64,000 nucleotides of DNA from contig JAHCAW010000008.1 in NCBI GenBank assembly GCA_019634695.1, positions 46,225-110,224 on the forward strand, read 5' to 3'. The stretch is from Candidatus Sumerlaeia bacterium (GTDB taxonomy: Bacteria; Sumerlaeota; Sumerlaeia; SLMS01; JAHLLQ01). A program made the position numbers and the translations under genes. Below are positions 49,135 to 58,990 of this stretch, one piece after another. The notes beneath the pieces are model-generated. The model searched no databases. It was not told the origin of the DNA and was given only the letters and a program-made list of their open reading frames with translations. Each line of letters begins with the position of its first letter. Position 1 is the stretch's first letter.

Positions 49135-51912
49135 GTGCGCCCGCTTGCCGACCTGCGAGGCACTCCCACCGGTTTCGCCCTCCTGCTGGCGGGCCTGCTG
49201 GTGCTGGCTTGGCTGCTCTACCCGCGGCCGGGCGGGCCGCAGGCCGGCGATACGCGCACCGAAATCGTCCTGTGGACGCCGCCCGGGCCCTTTCAGGAGG
49301 CGTCGCGGTTGGTTGCCGAGGCCTTCGAGGCGCGCCATGCCGGCTATCGCGTCGTCGTCGGCACGGCCACGGCACGCGACGCCACGGGCGACCCGTCGCG
49401 GTTTCTGCTGTCGGTGGCCGGCGGCGTGCCCCCGGACGTGATCCTGTTCGACCGCTTCGCGATCGTCGAGTGGGCCAGCCGCGGTGCCTTCGCGGACCTG
49501 CGCCCCTTCCTCGACGCGCAGGGCACCGACGATCCGCTCGCCATCCGTCGCGAGAACTTCTTCGCCCCCTCCTGGGACGAAGCCGTGCACGAGGGCCGCC
49601 TGTACGCCATCGCACGCGATGCCGACACGCGCGCTCTCTACTACGACGTCAACGCGCTGATCCGCGCGGGGCTGGTCTATCGCGAGGGCGACGCGGAGGT
49701 GCTGGCCGGTCGCGCGCGGATCGGGCAGGCCCGGCCGCCGCAATCGTGGGAGGAGCTGCTGCATCGCAAACTGCATGCGACGGCCTCGGCAGACGCGGAC
49801 GGCACGGTGCGCCTGACCGCTCCCGCTTCGACGGCGGGCGTTGTCGCCGGCGACGTGGCCGTGCTGGCGCGGGGTCAGCGCCTGTTCCGCGCGCGCGTCG
49901 CCGAGGTGCTCGACAGCCAGCGCCTGCGGCTCGATCTCGTCGCCGAGCAACCCGCTCGCCTCGACGCCGTGCCGCGCGAGCTGCGCGACGACGTCGAGCT
50001 GCGCGTCTTCGACAGGGAGGGCTACGTCGTGCGCCTCACGCGCTTCGAACCCGCCACCGGCCGCCTTGCCGCCGTCGGATTCATTCCGCTCTACGGCAGC
50101 TCCTGGTTCTATCTCTTCGGTTGGCAGAACGGCGGCGAGTTCCTCAGCGCCGACGGCACGCGCTGCACGCTCGACGATCCGCGCCTCGTCGGCGCGCTCG
50201 AGTGGCTGACGGACGTCTACGACGCGATGGGCGGCGTGATCGCCGTCACGTCGGTGCAGACGCTCCAGCGCGCGAGCGCCAATCTGGCAAGCGGCGTCAC
50301 CGACCCGTTCCTCACCGAGCGCGTCGCCATGCGCATCGACACCGATTCGTTTCTCAACGACATCGCCACGTTGCGGCCGGACCTCGCGTTCGGCGTCGCG
50401 CCGGCGCCGTTGCCCGAGCACCAGCGCGCCGCTGGCGTCGAGCCCTTCGGCTGGGGCGGTGGTTGGGCGTACGCGATTCCCTCCACCGCGCGCGAGAAAC
50501 AGGGCGCGTGGGAGCTGATCCGCTGGATGACGTCGCCCGAGGCGAATCGCCTGCTCGCCGAGTACGAGGCGTCGCTGGCCCGCGCACAGGGGCGTCGCCA
50601 TGTCCCGCGCCTGCACTCGGACCGTCGCGTCCTCGAGTGGCTCCGCACGCGCTTCCTCGTCGAGGACCCGACCGTGCCCGCCGCCGTGCGCGAAGGCTTC
50701 GATGTCTTCGTGGACCTGATGCCGCACAGTCGCTATCGCCCCGTCACGCCGGTCGGCCAACTGTTGTGGACCGAACATGTGCGCGCCGCGGCCAACGCGG
50801 TGAACCGCATCGAGCCGCCGGCCGAGGCGTTGCGCAACGGGCGCGTGCAGGTGCAACGCGCACTGGACCGCGCGCACGCGCCGCCCCGCGGCACGCCCGT
50901 GAACTGGGGCCTGCTCGGCGCGATCTACATCGCGGGTGTGCTGGCGCTGCTCGGGGTGCTGGTGCTCGTGCAGGAGCGCCGCGCGCACGGACCCGGAGGC
51001 GCGCGCCGGCGCGCATGGTTCGAGGGCTACGTCTGCGCCTCGCCGTGGCTCGTCGGCTTCATCCTGTTCGGCGGCGGGCCGATCCTCTTCTCGCTCGTCA
51101 TCGGGTTCTGTCACTACGACGTGCTCAACGACGCGCGCTTCGTCGGGCTTGAGAACTACGCGCACCTCCTGGGCAGCCAGCACGACGATCTGCTGGGCCG
51201 CCGCGTGCCGACCGATCCGCTCTTCTGGACAAGCCTCAAGAACACCGCCTTCATGCTGCTCGGCCTGCCGCTCATGCTCGTGGCGGGCCTGGGGCTTGCT
51301 GTGCTGCTCGACTCGAAGGTGCGCGGCATGACCTTCTATCGCACGGTCTACTATCTGCCGGCGATTGTGCCGGCGGTGGCGGGCTTCATCCTCTGGTCGT
51401 GGCTCTTCGATCCGGGACGCGGCTTGGTCAACCAGGCGTTGCTGGCGATGGGCGTGGCGCATCCGCCGCGCTGGCTCGACGACAGCGCCTGGTCGAAGCC
51501 CTCCCTCATCCTGATGACCCTGTGGGCCGTCGGCGGCAGCATGATCGTCTGGCTCGCCGGCCTGAAGGACATCCCGGAGTCGCTGCTCGAGGCCGCCAGC
51601 GTCGATGGCGCGTCGCGGATCCAGCGCTTCCTCTTCGTCAAGCTGCCCCTGCTCACGCCCTACGTTCTGTTCAACCTCATCATTGGCACCATCGCTGTCC
51701 TGCAAACCTTCGAAGCCGCCTATGTGATGACCGACGGCGGGCCCGCCGACTCGACGATGTTCTACGCCTACAAGCTCTACAACGAGGCGTTCCGCTTCCT
51801 CGACATGGGCGTGGCGAGCGCGATGGCCTGGCTGCTGTTCCTGGTGGCGATGGCGCTGACGCTGCTGCAACTGTGGTCCAGCCGCCGCTGGGTCCACTAC
51901 GGAAGCGCCTGA
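49135..51912 (+). CDS. sugar ABC transporter: solute-binding protein fused to MalF-type permease
   Basis: 925 residues. A single N-terminal membrane segment (about residues 12-28) is followed by a periplasmic solute-binding domain of the CUT1 type (EIVLWTPPGP, GGVPPDVILFDRFAIVEWAS, YAIARDADTRALYYDVNAL, EPFGWGGGWAYAIPST). From about residue 588 the chain re-enters the membrane and continues as a MalF-like permease (PWLVGFILFGGGPILFSLVI, YYLPAIVPAVAGFILWSWLF) with the EAA loop EAASVDGASRIQRFLFVKLP. The binding domain also has an inserted beta-rich segment (about residues 210-310). The GTG start has AGGAG eight bases upstream; an upstream TTG lacks one. The usual CUT1 system has separate genes. 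No ATPase gene is nearby; a shared MsmX-type ATPase elsewhere is likely. Confidence 0.88.
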   Translation: MRPLADLRGTPTGFALLLAGLLVLAWLLYPRPGGPQAGDTRTEIVLWTPPGPFQEASRLVAEAFEARHAGYRVVVGTATARDATGDPSRFLLSVAGGVPPDVILFDRFAIVEWASRGAFADLRPFLDAQGTDDPLAIRRENFFAPSWDEAVHEGRLYAIARDADTRALYYDVNALIRAGLVYREGDAEVLAGRARIGQARPPQSWEELLHRKLHATASADADGTVRLTAPASTAGVVAGDVAVLARGQRLFRARVAEVLDSQRLRLDLVAEQPARLDAVPRELRDDVELRVFDREGYVVRLTRFEPATGRLAAVGFIPLYGSSWFYLFGWQNGGEFLSADGTRCTLDDPRLVGALEWLTDVYDAMGGVIAVTSVQTLQRASANLASGVTDPFLTERVAMRIDTDSFLNDIATLRPDLAFGVAPAPLPEHQRAAGVEPFGWGGGWAYAIPSTAREKQGAWELIRWMTSPEANRLLAEYEASLARAQGRRHVPRLHSDRRVLEWLRTRFLVEDPTVPAAVREGFDVFVDLMPHSRYRPVTPVGQLLWTEHVRAAANAVNRIEPPAEALRNGRVQVQRALDRAHAPPRGTPVNWGLLGAIYIAGVLALLGVLVLVQERRAHGPGGARRRAWFEGYVCASPWLVGFILFGGGPILFSLVIGFCHYDVLNDARFVGLENYAHLLGSQHDDLLGRRVPTDPLFWTSLKNTAFMLLGLPLMLVAGLGLAVLLDSKVRGMTFYRTVYYLPAIVPAVAGFILWSWLFDPGRGLVNQALLAMGVAHPPRWLDDSAWSKPSLILMTLWAVGGSMIVWLAGLKDIPESLLEAASVDGASRIQRFLFVKLPLLTPYVLFNLIIGTIAVLQTFEAAYVMTDGGPADSTMFYAYKLYNEAFRFLDMGVASAMAWLLFLVAMALTLLQLWSSRRWVHYGSA

Positions 51913-51913
51913 C

Positions 51914-53599
51914 ATGTTCACGCGTCGCGGCCGCCCCGGCGAACGAATCGCCACACACGCGCTGCTGCTCGCCGGCGCCGTGCTCTTCCTCGCGCCCATG
52001 CTCTGGATGCTGCTCGTCAGCTTCAAGGTCCCCGGCGAGATGACCTCCGACGAGGTGCGCCTGCTGCCCGACGTGCCGACGCCGCGCGCCGCATCGCCCT
52101 ACATGGACGCGAGCGTCCGATCCATCAAGCGCCCCGACGGCGTGAGCGACGACCTCTGGGACGCAGCCCGCCCCGCGATCGAGCTACTGATCGCCGAGCG
52201 CCTCGACGGATGGACACCGCGCACGCCGAACGAGCCCGCCGCGAATCCTGCCCCGACCCTGCCCGACGCCGCGGCGATGCGCCGCGCGATGACCGGCGCT
52301 CTGCTGCGCGTGCTCGTCGCACGCCTGACCGACGAGGCCCGCGCCGCGGGCACCGTCGAGGCGCTCGTCGCCAGCGCACGCGATCTGCTCGACGACGAGA
52401 CGCTCGAGCAGGCCTTCGACGCCGGCTGGCGCCGATTCAGCGTCGGACCGGTGCGCGCCCGCACGCGCGACATGCTTGCCGTGGCGCTGGGCTCGGGCTC
52501 GGCATGGCGCGTCGCGGACGGACCGGCCGAGATCCTTGCGCGCGCCGACGCAGCGCCGGGCTCGCGCGAGGTGCGCTACCAGTTCGACGAGGCGAACCAG
52601 TCGTTCGTCCTCGAGTTCGTGCCCGACACACTCGCGCAGTCCGAGCCCGATCGCCTCTTCGTTGCCCTGCGTGGCGATGCGACGTGGGCGCGCGTGGACC
52701 TTGAGGTCGTGCAGGGCGGTCGCCGCTGGCGTGCGGAGTCGCCGGTGTTCCTGCACGAGCGCGACTGGTTCGAGCAGGAGCTGCGTCTCGCCGGCACGCC
52801 GCGCGATCCGCTGGAACCGCGCCTGTACCGCCTGCTGCACGACGCCGGGCCCGAGGCACGCGACGAACCGCTCGTCGTGCGCCTGATCGTCACGCGCTCG
52901 ACGCCCACGGGCGCATGGACCGCGAAGCTCACCCGCGCCTATCATCAGGCCTTCCGCGAGGTGCCCTTCGCGCGCTACCTTGCCACCAGCTTCTCGCTCG
53001 CGCTGCTGTGCATCGTGTTCACGATCCTGTCGTGCACGCTGGCGGGCTATGCCTTCGCGCGGCTCGAGTGGCCCGGCCGCGGGCTCTGCTTCGCGCTGCT
53101 GCTCGGCACGATGATGCTGCCTCCGCAGGTCACGATGGTGCCGCAGTTCATCCTCGTGCGCTGGATCGGCTGGTACGACACGTTGCTCCCGCTCTGGGTG
53201 CCGGCCATGTTTGGCGGGCCATTCTTCATCTTCCTCGTTCGCCAGTTCCTGCGCAACATTCCGATGGACCTGGAGGATGCCGCGCGCATCGACGGGTGCG
53301 GCTTCCTGCGCATCTACTGGCATGTCATGCTGCCGCTCATCCGACCGGTCATCGCCACGATCGCCATCTTCACCTTTCTGTGGACGTGGAACAACTTCAT
53401 CGGCCCGTTGATCTATCTCAACGACGAGCGTCTCTTCCCGCTCGCGCTCGGCCTGTTCCGCTTCAACCTGCGCAGCGGCGGCGACGTCACGCTGATGATG
53501 GCCGGCGCTGTGCTGATGACGTTGCCCGTACTTGCCCTCTTCGCCGTCCTTCAGCGCCAGTTCGTCCAGGGCGTGACGCTGACCGGCACCAAGGCCTGA
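51914..53599 (+). CDS. sugar ABC transporter MalG-type permease with ~300-residue periplasmic insertion
   Basis: 561 residues, about twice the usual MalG length. Membrane segment 1 is at residues 12-33 (HALLLAGAVLFLAPMLWMLL). Then comes a soluble region to about residue 345 that I do not recognise: a helical part (RRAMTGALLRVLVARLTDEA) and a beta-rich part (QSFVLEFVPDTLAQSEPDRL, VDLEVVQGGRRWRAESPVF). The remaining five membrane segments and the EAA loop (EDAARIDGCGFLRIYWHVML) are standard. The ATG follows the stop of the fused binding-protein/permease gene by one base, so the two are translated together and form the membrane heterodimer. The insertion lies at the first periplasmic loop. Confidence 0.87.
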   Translation: MFTRRGRPGERIATHALLLAGAVLFLAPMLWMLLVSFKVPGEMTSDEVRLLPDVPTPRAASPYMDASVRSIKRPDGVSDDLWDAARPAIELLIAERLDGWTPRTPNEPAANPAPTLPDAAAMRRAMTGALLRVLVARLTDEARAAGTVEALVASARDLLDDETLEQAFDAGWRRFSVGPVRARTRDMLAVALGSGSAWRVADGPAEILARADAAPGSREVRYQFDEANQSFVLEFVPDTLAQSEPDRLFVALRGDATWARVDLEVVQGGRRWRAESPVFLHERDWFEQELRLAGTPRDPLEPRLYRLLHDAGPEARDEPLVVRLIVTRSTPTGAWTAKLTRAYHQAFREVPFARYLATSFSLALLCIVFTILSCTLAGYAFARLEWPGRGLCFALLLGTMMLPPQVTMVPQFILVRWIGWYDTLLPLWVPAMFGGPFFIFLVRQFLRNIPMDLEDAARIDGCGFLRIYWHVMLPLIRPVIATIAIFTFLWTWNNFIGPLIYLNDERLFPLALGLFRFNLRSGGDVTLMMAGAVLMTLPVLALFAVLQRQFVQGVTLTGTKA

Positions 53600-53622
53600 C
53601 CCATCCCTCCCGGAGCACCCGC

Positions 53623-56208
53623 ATGACCCTCCCGTTCCGCAACCCCGATCTGCCCCTCGATGCGCGCGTTGCCGACCTCATCAGTCGCCTCACGCGGGAC
53701 GAGAAGATCTCGCGCCTGTTCCACGACTCGCCCGCCATCGAGCGCCTCGGCATTCCCACCTACAACTGGTGGAACGAAACGTCGCACGGCGTGGCGCGCG
53801 CGGGCGAGGCCACCGTCTTTCCGCACGCCATCGCGCTGGCGGCGTCGTGGAATCGCGACCTGCTCGACGGCGTCGCGGAGGTCATCGCCGTCGAGGCCCG
53901 CGCCAAGCACCACGACGCCGCCCGCCGCGGCGAGCATGGCATGTACCAAGGGCTCACCTCGTGGACTCCCAACATCAACATCTTTCGCGACCCGCGTTGG
54001 GGGCGCGGCCAGGAGACCTTCGGCGAGGATCCCTTCCTGTCCGGCGAACTTGCCGATGTCTTCATCCGCACCCTGCAGGGCGACGATCCGCGCGCCTGGC
54101 GCGTCGCGATGTGCGCGAAGCACTACGCCGTGCACAGCGGCCCGGAGGTCGGACGCCACGCCTTCGACTCGTGCGTGGACGCGCGCGACTTGCGCGAGAC
54201 CTACCTGCCCGCCTTCAAGGCCTCTGTCCGCGCCGGCGTCGCCGGTATCATGACGGCCTACAATCGCCTCAACGGCGTTCCCTGCTCGGCGCATCCGCAG
54301 CTTCTGGGCGAAATCCTGCGCGGCGAGTGGGGCTTCGACGGCTATGTCGTCAGCGATGTCGGCGCCATCGCCGACATGTGGGCACACCACAAGTGGGCCG
54401 CGTCGCCCGAGGAGGGCTGCGCCGCCGCCGTGCGCGAGGGCTGCGATCTCAACGGTGGCTGGGAGTATGGCGCGCTCGCGCCCGCGCTCGACCGCGGCCT
54501 GCTCACCGAGGAGGAACTCGACCGCGCCGTCGCCAACGTCCTGCGCATCCTGTTCCGACTCGGACTCTTCGATCCGGAGGATTCCGTTCCGTGGGCCGGT
54601 ACGTCGATGGATCGCGTCTGCTGTCCGGAGCACCGGGCTCTCGCACGCGAGGCCGCACGCCAGTCGCTCGTGCTGCTGACCAACGACGGCATCCTGCCCC
54701 TGAATCGCGCGACGACGCGCCGCATCGCCGTCGTCGGGCCCAACGCACACTCGGTGCGCGTGCTGCTGGGCAACTATCATGGCACGCCGCGCGATCCGGT
54801 CACGTTGCTGGACGGCATTCGCAACGTGGCGGGCGCGGGAATCGAGGTGTTGTTCGCCGAGGGCTGCCACCTGGCCGCCGGCGCGGGCGACGCCGTGCCC
54901 ATTCCGGCGGAGCACCTGCACGCCGACAACGCGCCCGGCCTGCGCGGCGAGTACTTCGCGGCCGCAACCTGCGGTGGCGGTCCTGCTCTCGTCCGCCGCG
55001 ACGACAACGTCGCGTTCATCTGGTGGGACCAGACGCCCGACAGGGCGCTGCCGGTCGGGCAATCGTTCTCCGTGCGCTGGTCGGGCACGCTGCGCATTCC
55101 CCGCGAGGGTGTCTATCGTCTCGGCGTCACGTCGGACGCGACGATTCGCCTGAGCATCGACGGCCAGGTCGTCGCCAACAAGACCCCCGTGCATGGCGGC
55201 GAGACGAAGTCCGTCTCGCGCCGCTATCGCGCCGGCGACGAGGTGCCACTCGTCATCGAGTACGAAGGCAGCACCCGCGCCGCCTCCGCGCATCTTGTGT
55301 GGGTGACGCCCGAGGACGAGGACGCGGGCATGGCCGCGGCCGTCGAAGCCGCCCGCGCGGCCGACGTCGTCATCGCGTGTGTCGGGCTCAACTCCGATCT
55401 CGAGGGCGAGGAGGGCGATTCGGGCGGTCTTCCCGGTTTCGTCGGTGGCGATCGCACGAACCTCGACCTGCCCGGCCGTCAGTCCGCGCTGCTCGAGGCG
55501 CTGGCCGCCACGGGCACGCCGCTCGTCGTCGTCGCGTGCAGCGGCAGCGCTCTGGCGCTCGGCGCCGCGTGCGATCGTGCCCGCGCCGTGCTGCTTGCCT
55601 GGTATCCCGGCGAGGAGGGCGGCAACGCCGTCGCCGACGTGCTCTTCGGCGATGCCAATCCCGCCGGTCGTCTGCCCGTCACCTTCTATCGCACCGCCGA
55701 CGACCTGCCCCCCTTCACCGATTACGCGATGGAGGGGCGCACGTATCGCTTCTTCCGCGGCGAGCCGCTCTTCCCGTTCGGGCATGGACTCAGCTACACG
55801 CGCTTCGCCGTCTCCCATCTTCGCCTTGCCCCCGCGAGCGTTCCGACCGATGGCGAAGTCAAGGTTGCGGTGACGGTGACGAACGAGGGCGAACGCGAGG
55901 GGGCCGAAGTGGTGCAGCTCTACGTCGAGCGGGTGGATGCGGTCGACCGCGTGCCGCTGCGCGCGCTGCGGGGCTTCGCGCGCGTCGTGCTCGCGCCGGG
56001 CGCGAGCCGCGACGTGGCCTTCACGCTCGGGCCCGAGGACTTCTCGCGCGTCACGCGTGACGGTCGTCGCGTCGTCGAGCCCGGCACCGTGCGGCTCCAC
56101 GTCGGCGGCAAGCAACCCGGTTGCACGGGTCGCGCCGACGCCGCCACCACGCAGGTGCTCGCCGCCACGATCACGCTCACCGGTCCCGCGCGGGAGATCG
56201 CCCCATGA
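53623..56208 (+). CDS. GH3 beta-glucosidase/xylosidase with PA14 domain
   Basis: 861 residues, no signal peptide, so probably cytoplasmic and acting on imported oligosaccharides. GH3 catalytic barrel with YNWWNETSHGVARAGEATVF, SWTPNINIFRDPRWGRGQET and nucleophile D245 (GYVVSDVGAI). A PA14 domain (about residues 440-565; EGVYRLGVTSDATIRLSIDG) is inserted in the second domain, after ILPLNRATTRRIAVVGPNA. The C-terminus has the fibronectin-like domain (VTVTNEGEREGAEVVQLYV). The arrangement matches bacterial GH3 enzymes of the bxl/beta-glucosidase kind; substrate among glucosides, xylosides and arabinosides cannot be fixed. It lies 23 bases after the permease gene. Confidence 0.93.
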   Translation: MTLPFRNPDLPLDARVADLISRLTRDEKISRLFHDSPAIERLGIPTYNWWNETSHGVARAGEATVFPHAIALAASWNRDLLDGVAEVIAVEARAKHHDAARRGEHGMYQGLTSWTPNINIFRDPRWGRGQETFGEDPFLSGELADVFIRTLQGDDPRAWRVAMCAKHYAVHSGPEVGRHAFDSCVDARDLRETYLPAFKASVRAGVAGIMTAYNRLNGVPCSAHPQLLGEILRGEWGFDGYVVSDVGAIADMWAHHKWAASPEEGCAAAVREGCDLNGGWEYGALAPALDRGLLTEEELDRAVANVLRILFRLGLFDPEDSVPWAGTSMDRVCCPEHRALAREAARQSLVLLTNDGILPLNRATTRRIAVVGPNAHSVRVLLGNYHGTPRDPVTLLDGIRNVAGAGIEVLFAEGCHLAAGAGDAVPIPAEHLHADNAPGLRGEYFAAATCGGGPALVRRDDNVAFIWWDQTPDRALPVGQSFSVRWSGTLRIPREGVYRLGVTSDATIRLSIDGQVVANKTPVHGGETKSVSRRYRAGDEVPLVIEYEGSTRAASAHLVWVTPEDEDAGMAAAVEAARAADVVIACVGLNSDLEGEEGDSGGLPGFVGGDRTNLDLPGRQSALLEALAATGTPLVVVACSGSALALGAACDRARAVLLAWYPGEEGGNAVADVLFGDANPAGRLPVTFYRTADDLPPFTDYAMEGRTYRFFRGEPLFPFGHGLSYTRFAVSHLRLAPASVPTDGEVKVAVTVTNEGEREGAEVVQLYVERVDAVDRVPLRALRGFARVVLAPGASRDVAFTLGPEDFSRVTRDGRRVVEPGTVRLHVGGKQPGCTGRADAATTQVLAATITLTGPAREIAP

Positions 56209-58685
56209 TCCGCAGGTTCGATCTCGGCGGCACATGGACGGTCGCTCCCGCCTCGGGCGGCGAGGCTCTTCCCGCCCGCGTGCCAGGCTGCATCCACAAG
56301 GACCTGCTCGCCAGCCGACGCATCGAGGATCCCTACTATCGCGACAACGAGACGCGCGTGCAATGGGTCGGCGAGACCGACTGGGAGTTCTCGCGCGAGT
56401 TCGAGCTCGACCCCGAGCTGCTCGAGAAGCCCCGCGTCCTGCTGCGCTGCGAAGGGCTCGACACCTTTGCCACCATCCGCCTCAACGGCCGCATCATCGC
56501 CCGCACCGACAACGCCCATCGCACGTGGGAGTTCGACGTCCGTCCGCACCTGACCGACGGCGTCAATCGCCTCGCGATCCGCTTCGACTCGGCCGTGCGC
56601 CGCGGGGCGGAACTGCGCGCCGCCGCCGAGCGCGTTCCCTTCAACACGTGGAACATCTGCGTGCCCGGCGCCGACCAGGTGCGCCGCGCCGCCTGTGGCT
56701 TCGGATGGGATTGGGGGCCGAAGCTCGTCACTTGCGGCATCACGCGCCGCATCGAACTCGTCGCCTTCGACACCGTGCGCCTGCACGACGTGCTCGTGCG
56801 GCAGAAGCACGCCGGCGACGGCAGCGTCGAGGTGAACGTTGCCATCTCCGCGCAACGCATCGACGCGGCGCCGCTCACCGCGTGGATTCTGCTCGGCTTC
56901 GAGGGGGCGCTCGTCGCCGGCCGCGAGATTCCCGTCGTCGGCAACTCGGCCTCGGCCGCGCTCGTCGTGCGCGACCCGCGCCTGTGGTGGCCCAACGGCA
57001 TGGGTGGCCAGCCGCTCTACGACCTGCGCGTCGAACTGCGCGACGCCGCCGGCCGCGTCGTCGACTTCCGCACCCGTCGCATCGGCCTGCGCACGCTCGC
57101 GCTCCAGCGCAACGCCGACCAGTGGGGCGAATCGTTCGCCTTCGTCGCCAACGGCGTTCCCTTCTTCGCCAAGGGCGCCAACTGGATTCCGCCCGACTCC
57201 TTCCCCGCCGGCCTTCTGCGCACCGACTACGCCCCGCTGCTCCAGAGTGCCGTCGCCGCCAACATGAACATGCTCCGCGTCTGGGGCGGCGGCGTCTTCG
57301 AACACGACGACTTCTACGACCTGTGCGACGAGCTCGGCCTCTGCGTCTGGCAGGACTTCATGTTCACCTGTTCGTCCTATCCCGCCTACAACGACCGCTG
57401 GATCGCCAGCGTCGAGGCCGAGGCGCGCGACGCCGTCCGGCGCCTGCGCCACCACGCCTGCCTCGCCCTGTGGTGCGGCAACAACGAGATCGAAATGTAC
57501 TGGGTCGCCGACCAGTGGACCCCCGACGCCATGGACTGGGAGTCCTACTCGCGCCTCTTCGACCGCCTCCTGCCCGACATCGTCGCCGAACTCGATCCCG
57601 ACCGCGACTACTGGCCCTCCAGCCCCCACACCCCGGGCGACAAGCGGCGCGACTTCAACAACCCCGATCACGGCGATGCCCACCTCTGGACCGTCTGGCA
57701 CGGACGCGAACCCTTCGAGTGGTATCGCACCGCCACCCATCGCTTCTGCAGCGAGTTCGGCTTCCAGTCCTTCCCCGAACCCCGCACCGTCGAAACCTTC
57801 ACCGAGCCGCGCGACCGCAACATCACCAGCTTCGTCATGGAGCACCACCAGCGCAGCGGCCCCGGCAACGCCCTCATCCTCCACTACATGCTCTCGTGGT
57901 TCCGCATGCCCACCGGCTTCGAGGCCACCCTGCGCCTGTCGCAGATTCTCCAGGGCCTGGCCATGAAGTACGCCGTCGAGCACTGGCGCCGCTCCATGCC
58001 CCGCTGCATGGGCACGCTCTACTGGCAACTCAACGACTGCTGGCCCGCCGCCAGTTGGTCCTCGATCGATTCGCTCGGCCGCTGGAAGGCACTCCACTTC
58101 ATGGCGCGCGACTTCTACGCCCCGCTGCTCGTCAGCGGCGTCGAGGACCCCGCCCGCGGCACCGTCGAAATCCACGCCACCAGCGACGCCCTCCAGCCCG
58201 CCCGCTGCGAAGTCCGCTGGACCGTCACCACCGCCGACGGCGACACGCCCGACGAGGGCCGCAAGCCGGTCCGCCTCGCCCCGCGCGCCAACCGCCTCGT
58301 CACCACGCTCCGGCTCGCCAAGCTCCTCGAACGCCACGGCCCCCGCAACCTGCTCGTCTGGCTCGAACTCCACGCCGCCGACAAGCTCGTCTCCTCCAAC
58401 CTAGTCCTCTTCACCCGTCCCAAGCACATCGACCTGCCCGACCCCGCCATCGGGGTCGCCGTCGAGCCCGCCCAGGACATGACCTTCACCGTCGCCCTGA
58501 CGGCCCGCCGCAATGCCCTGTGGGTCTGGCTCGAACTCGAAGGCGCCGACGCCACCTTCTCCGACAACTACTTCCACCTGCGCGCCGGACAGACCCGCAC
58601 CGTCGTCGCCCGCCAGTGGCACCTGTCGGCCGACGAGTTCTCCCGCCGCCTGCGCATCCGCAGCCTTGTCGATACGACGGGCTGA
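56205..58685 (+). CDS. GH2 beta-mannosidase
   Basis: 826 residues without a signal peptide. Sugar-binding N-terminal domain (FDLGGTWTVAPASGG, PGCIHKDLLASRRIEDPYYR), the beta-mannosidase phrase RAACGFGWDWGPKLVTCGI, catalytic barrel with acid/base E428 (LWCGNNEIEMYW) and nucleophile E517 (RFCSEFGFQSFPE). It removes terminal beta-linked mannose from manno-oligosaccharides. The ATG overlaps the stop of the GH3 gene (ATGA), so the glycosidases are co-translated and belong to the same operon as the transporter. The pair suggests use of glucomannan- or glycan-derived beta-oligosaccharides. Confidence 0.94.
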   Translation: MIRRFDLGGTWTVAPASGGEALPARVPGCIHKDLLASRRIEDPYYRDNETRVQWVGETDWEFSREFELDPELLEKPRVLLRCEGLDTFATIRLNGRIIARTDNAHRTWEFDVRPHLTDGVNRLAIRFDSAVRRGAELRAAAERVPFNTWNICVPGADQVRRAACGFGWDWGPKLVTCGITRRIELVAFDTVRLHDVLVRQKHAGDGSVEVNVAISAQRIDAAPLTAWILLGFEGALVAGREIPVVGNSASAALVVRDPRLWWPNGMGGQPLYDLRVELRDAAGRVVDFRTRRIGLRTLALQRNADQWGESFAFVANGVPFFAKGANWIPPDSFPAGLLRTDYAPLLQSAVAANMNMLRVWGGGVFEHDDFYDLCDELGLCVWQDFMFTCSSYPAYNDRWIASVEAEARDAVRRLRHHACLALWCGNNEIEMYWVADQWTPDAMDWESYSRLFDRLLPDIVAELDPDRDYWPSSPHTPGDKRRDFNNPDHGDAHLWTVWHGREPFEWYRTATHRFCSEFGFQSFPEPRTVETFTEPRDRNITSFVMEHHQRSGPGNALILHYMLSWFRMPTGFEATLRLSQILQGLAMKYAVEHWRRSMPRCMGTLYWQLNDCWPAASWSSIDSLGRWKALHFMARDFYAPLLVSGVEDPARGTVEIHATSDALQPARCEVRWTVTTADGDTPDEGRKPVRLAPRANRLVTTLRLAKLLERHGPRNLLVWLELHAADKLVSSNLVLFTRPKHIDLPDPAIGVAVEPAQDMTFTVALTARRNALWVWLELEGADATFSDNYFHLRAGQTRTVVARQWHLSADEFSRRLRIRSLVDTTG

Positions 58686-58990
58686 TCTACTCGCCCGCCC
58701 CGCATCCGCCGCATCATCACCTCGAAAAACACACATCTCCATAAAGCGATTCCCGCCCCGCGTGTCCCAAGCGTGCCCCGGACCGGCCCCCCAAACCCAT
58801 CTTCTAAAGCGAATCGGATGAAAGCCCAACGAGCCCACACGACTTGCGGGAGACTTTGCAGACGAACCTTGTCCAAGTGCCCGGAAAACCACCCGCCGCG
58901 GCCTCACAAAGTTTCCGCTCGCCTTGAACCAAGCCCACCCGCTAGCACCTACGGCCAACAACGACGGGAACCACAACGGAGAATTCTGCG
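58686..58990. other. intergenic region before the NagB-like/PIG-L gene
   Basis: 305 bases without a coding signal. Two short direct copies of TAAAGCGA-W-T (58744 and 58806 areas) are present; their meaning is unknown. The region probably contains the promoter of the downstream gene, and its ribosome-binding site is CGGAG about nine bases before the ATG. I found no clear terminator. Confidence 0.5.
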
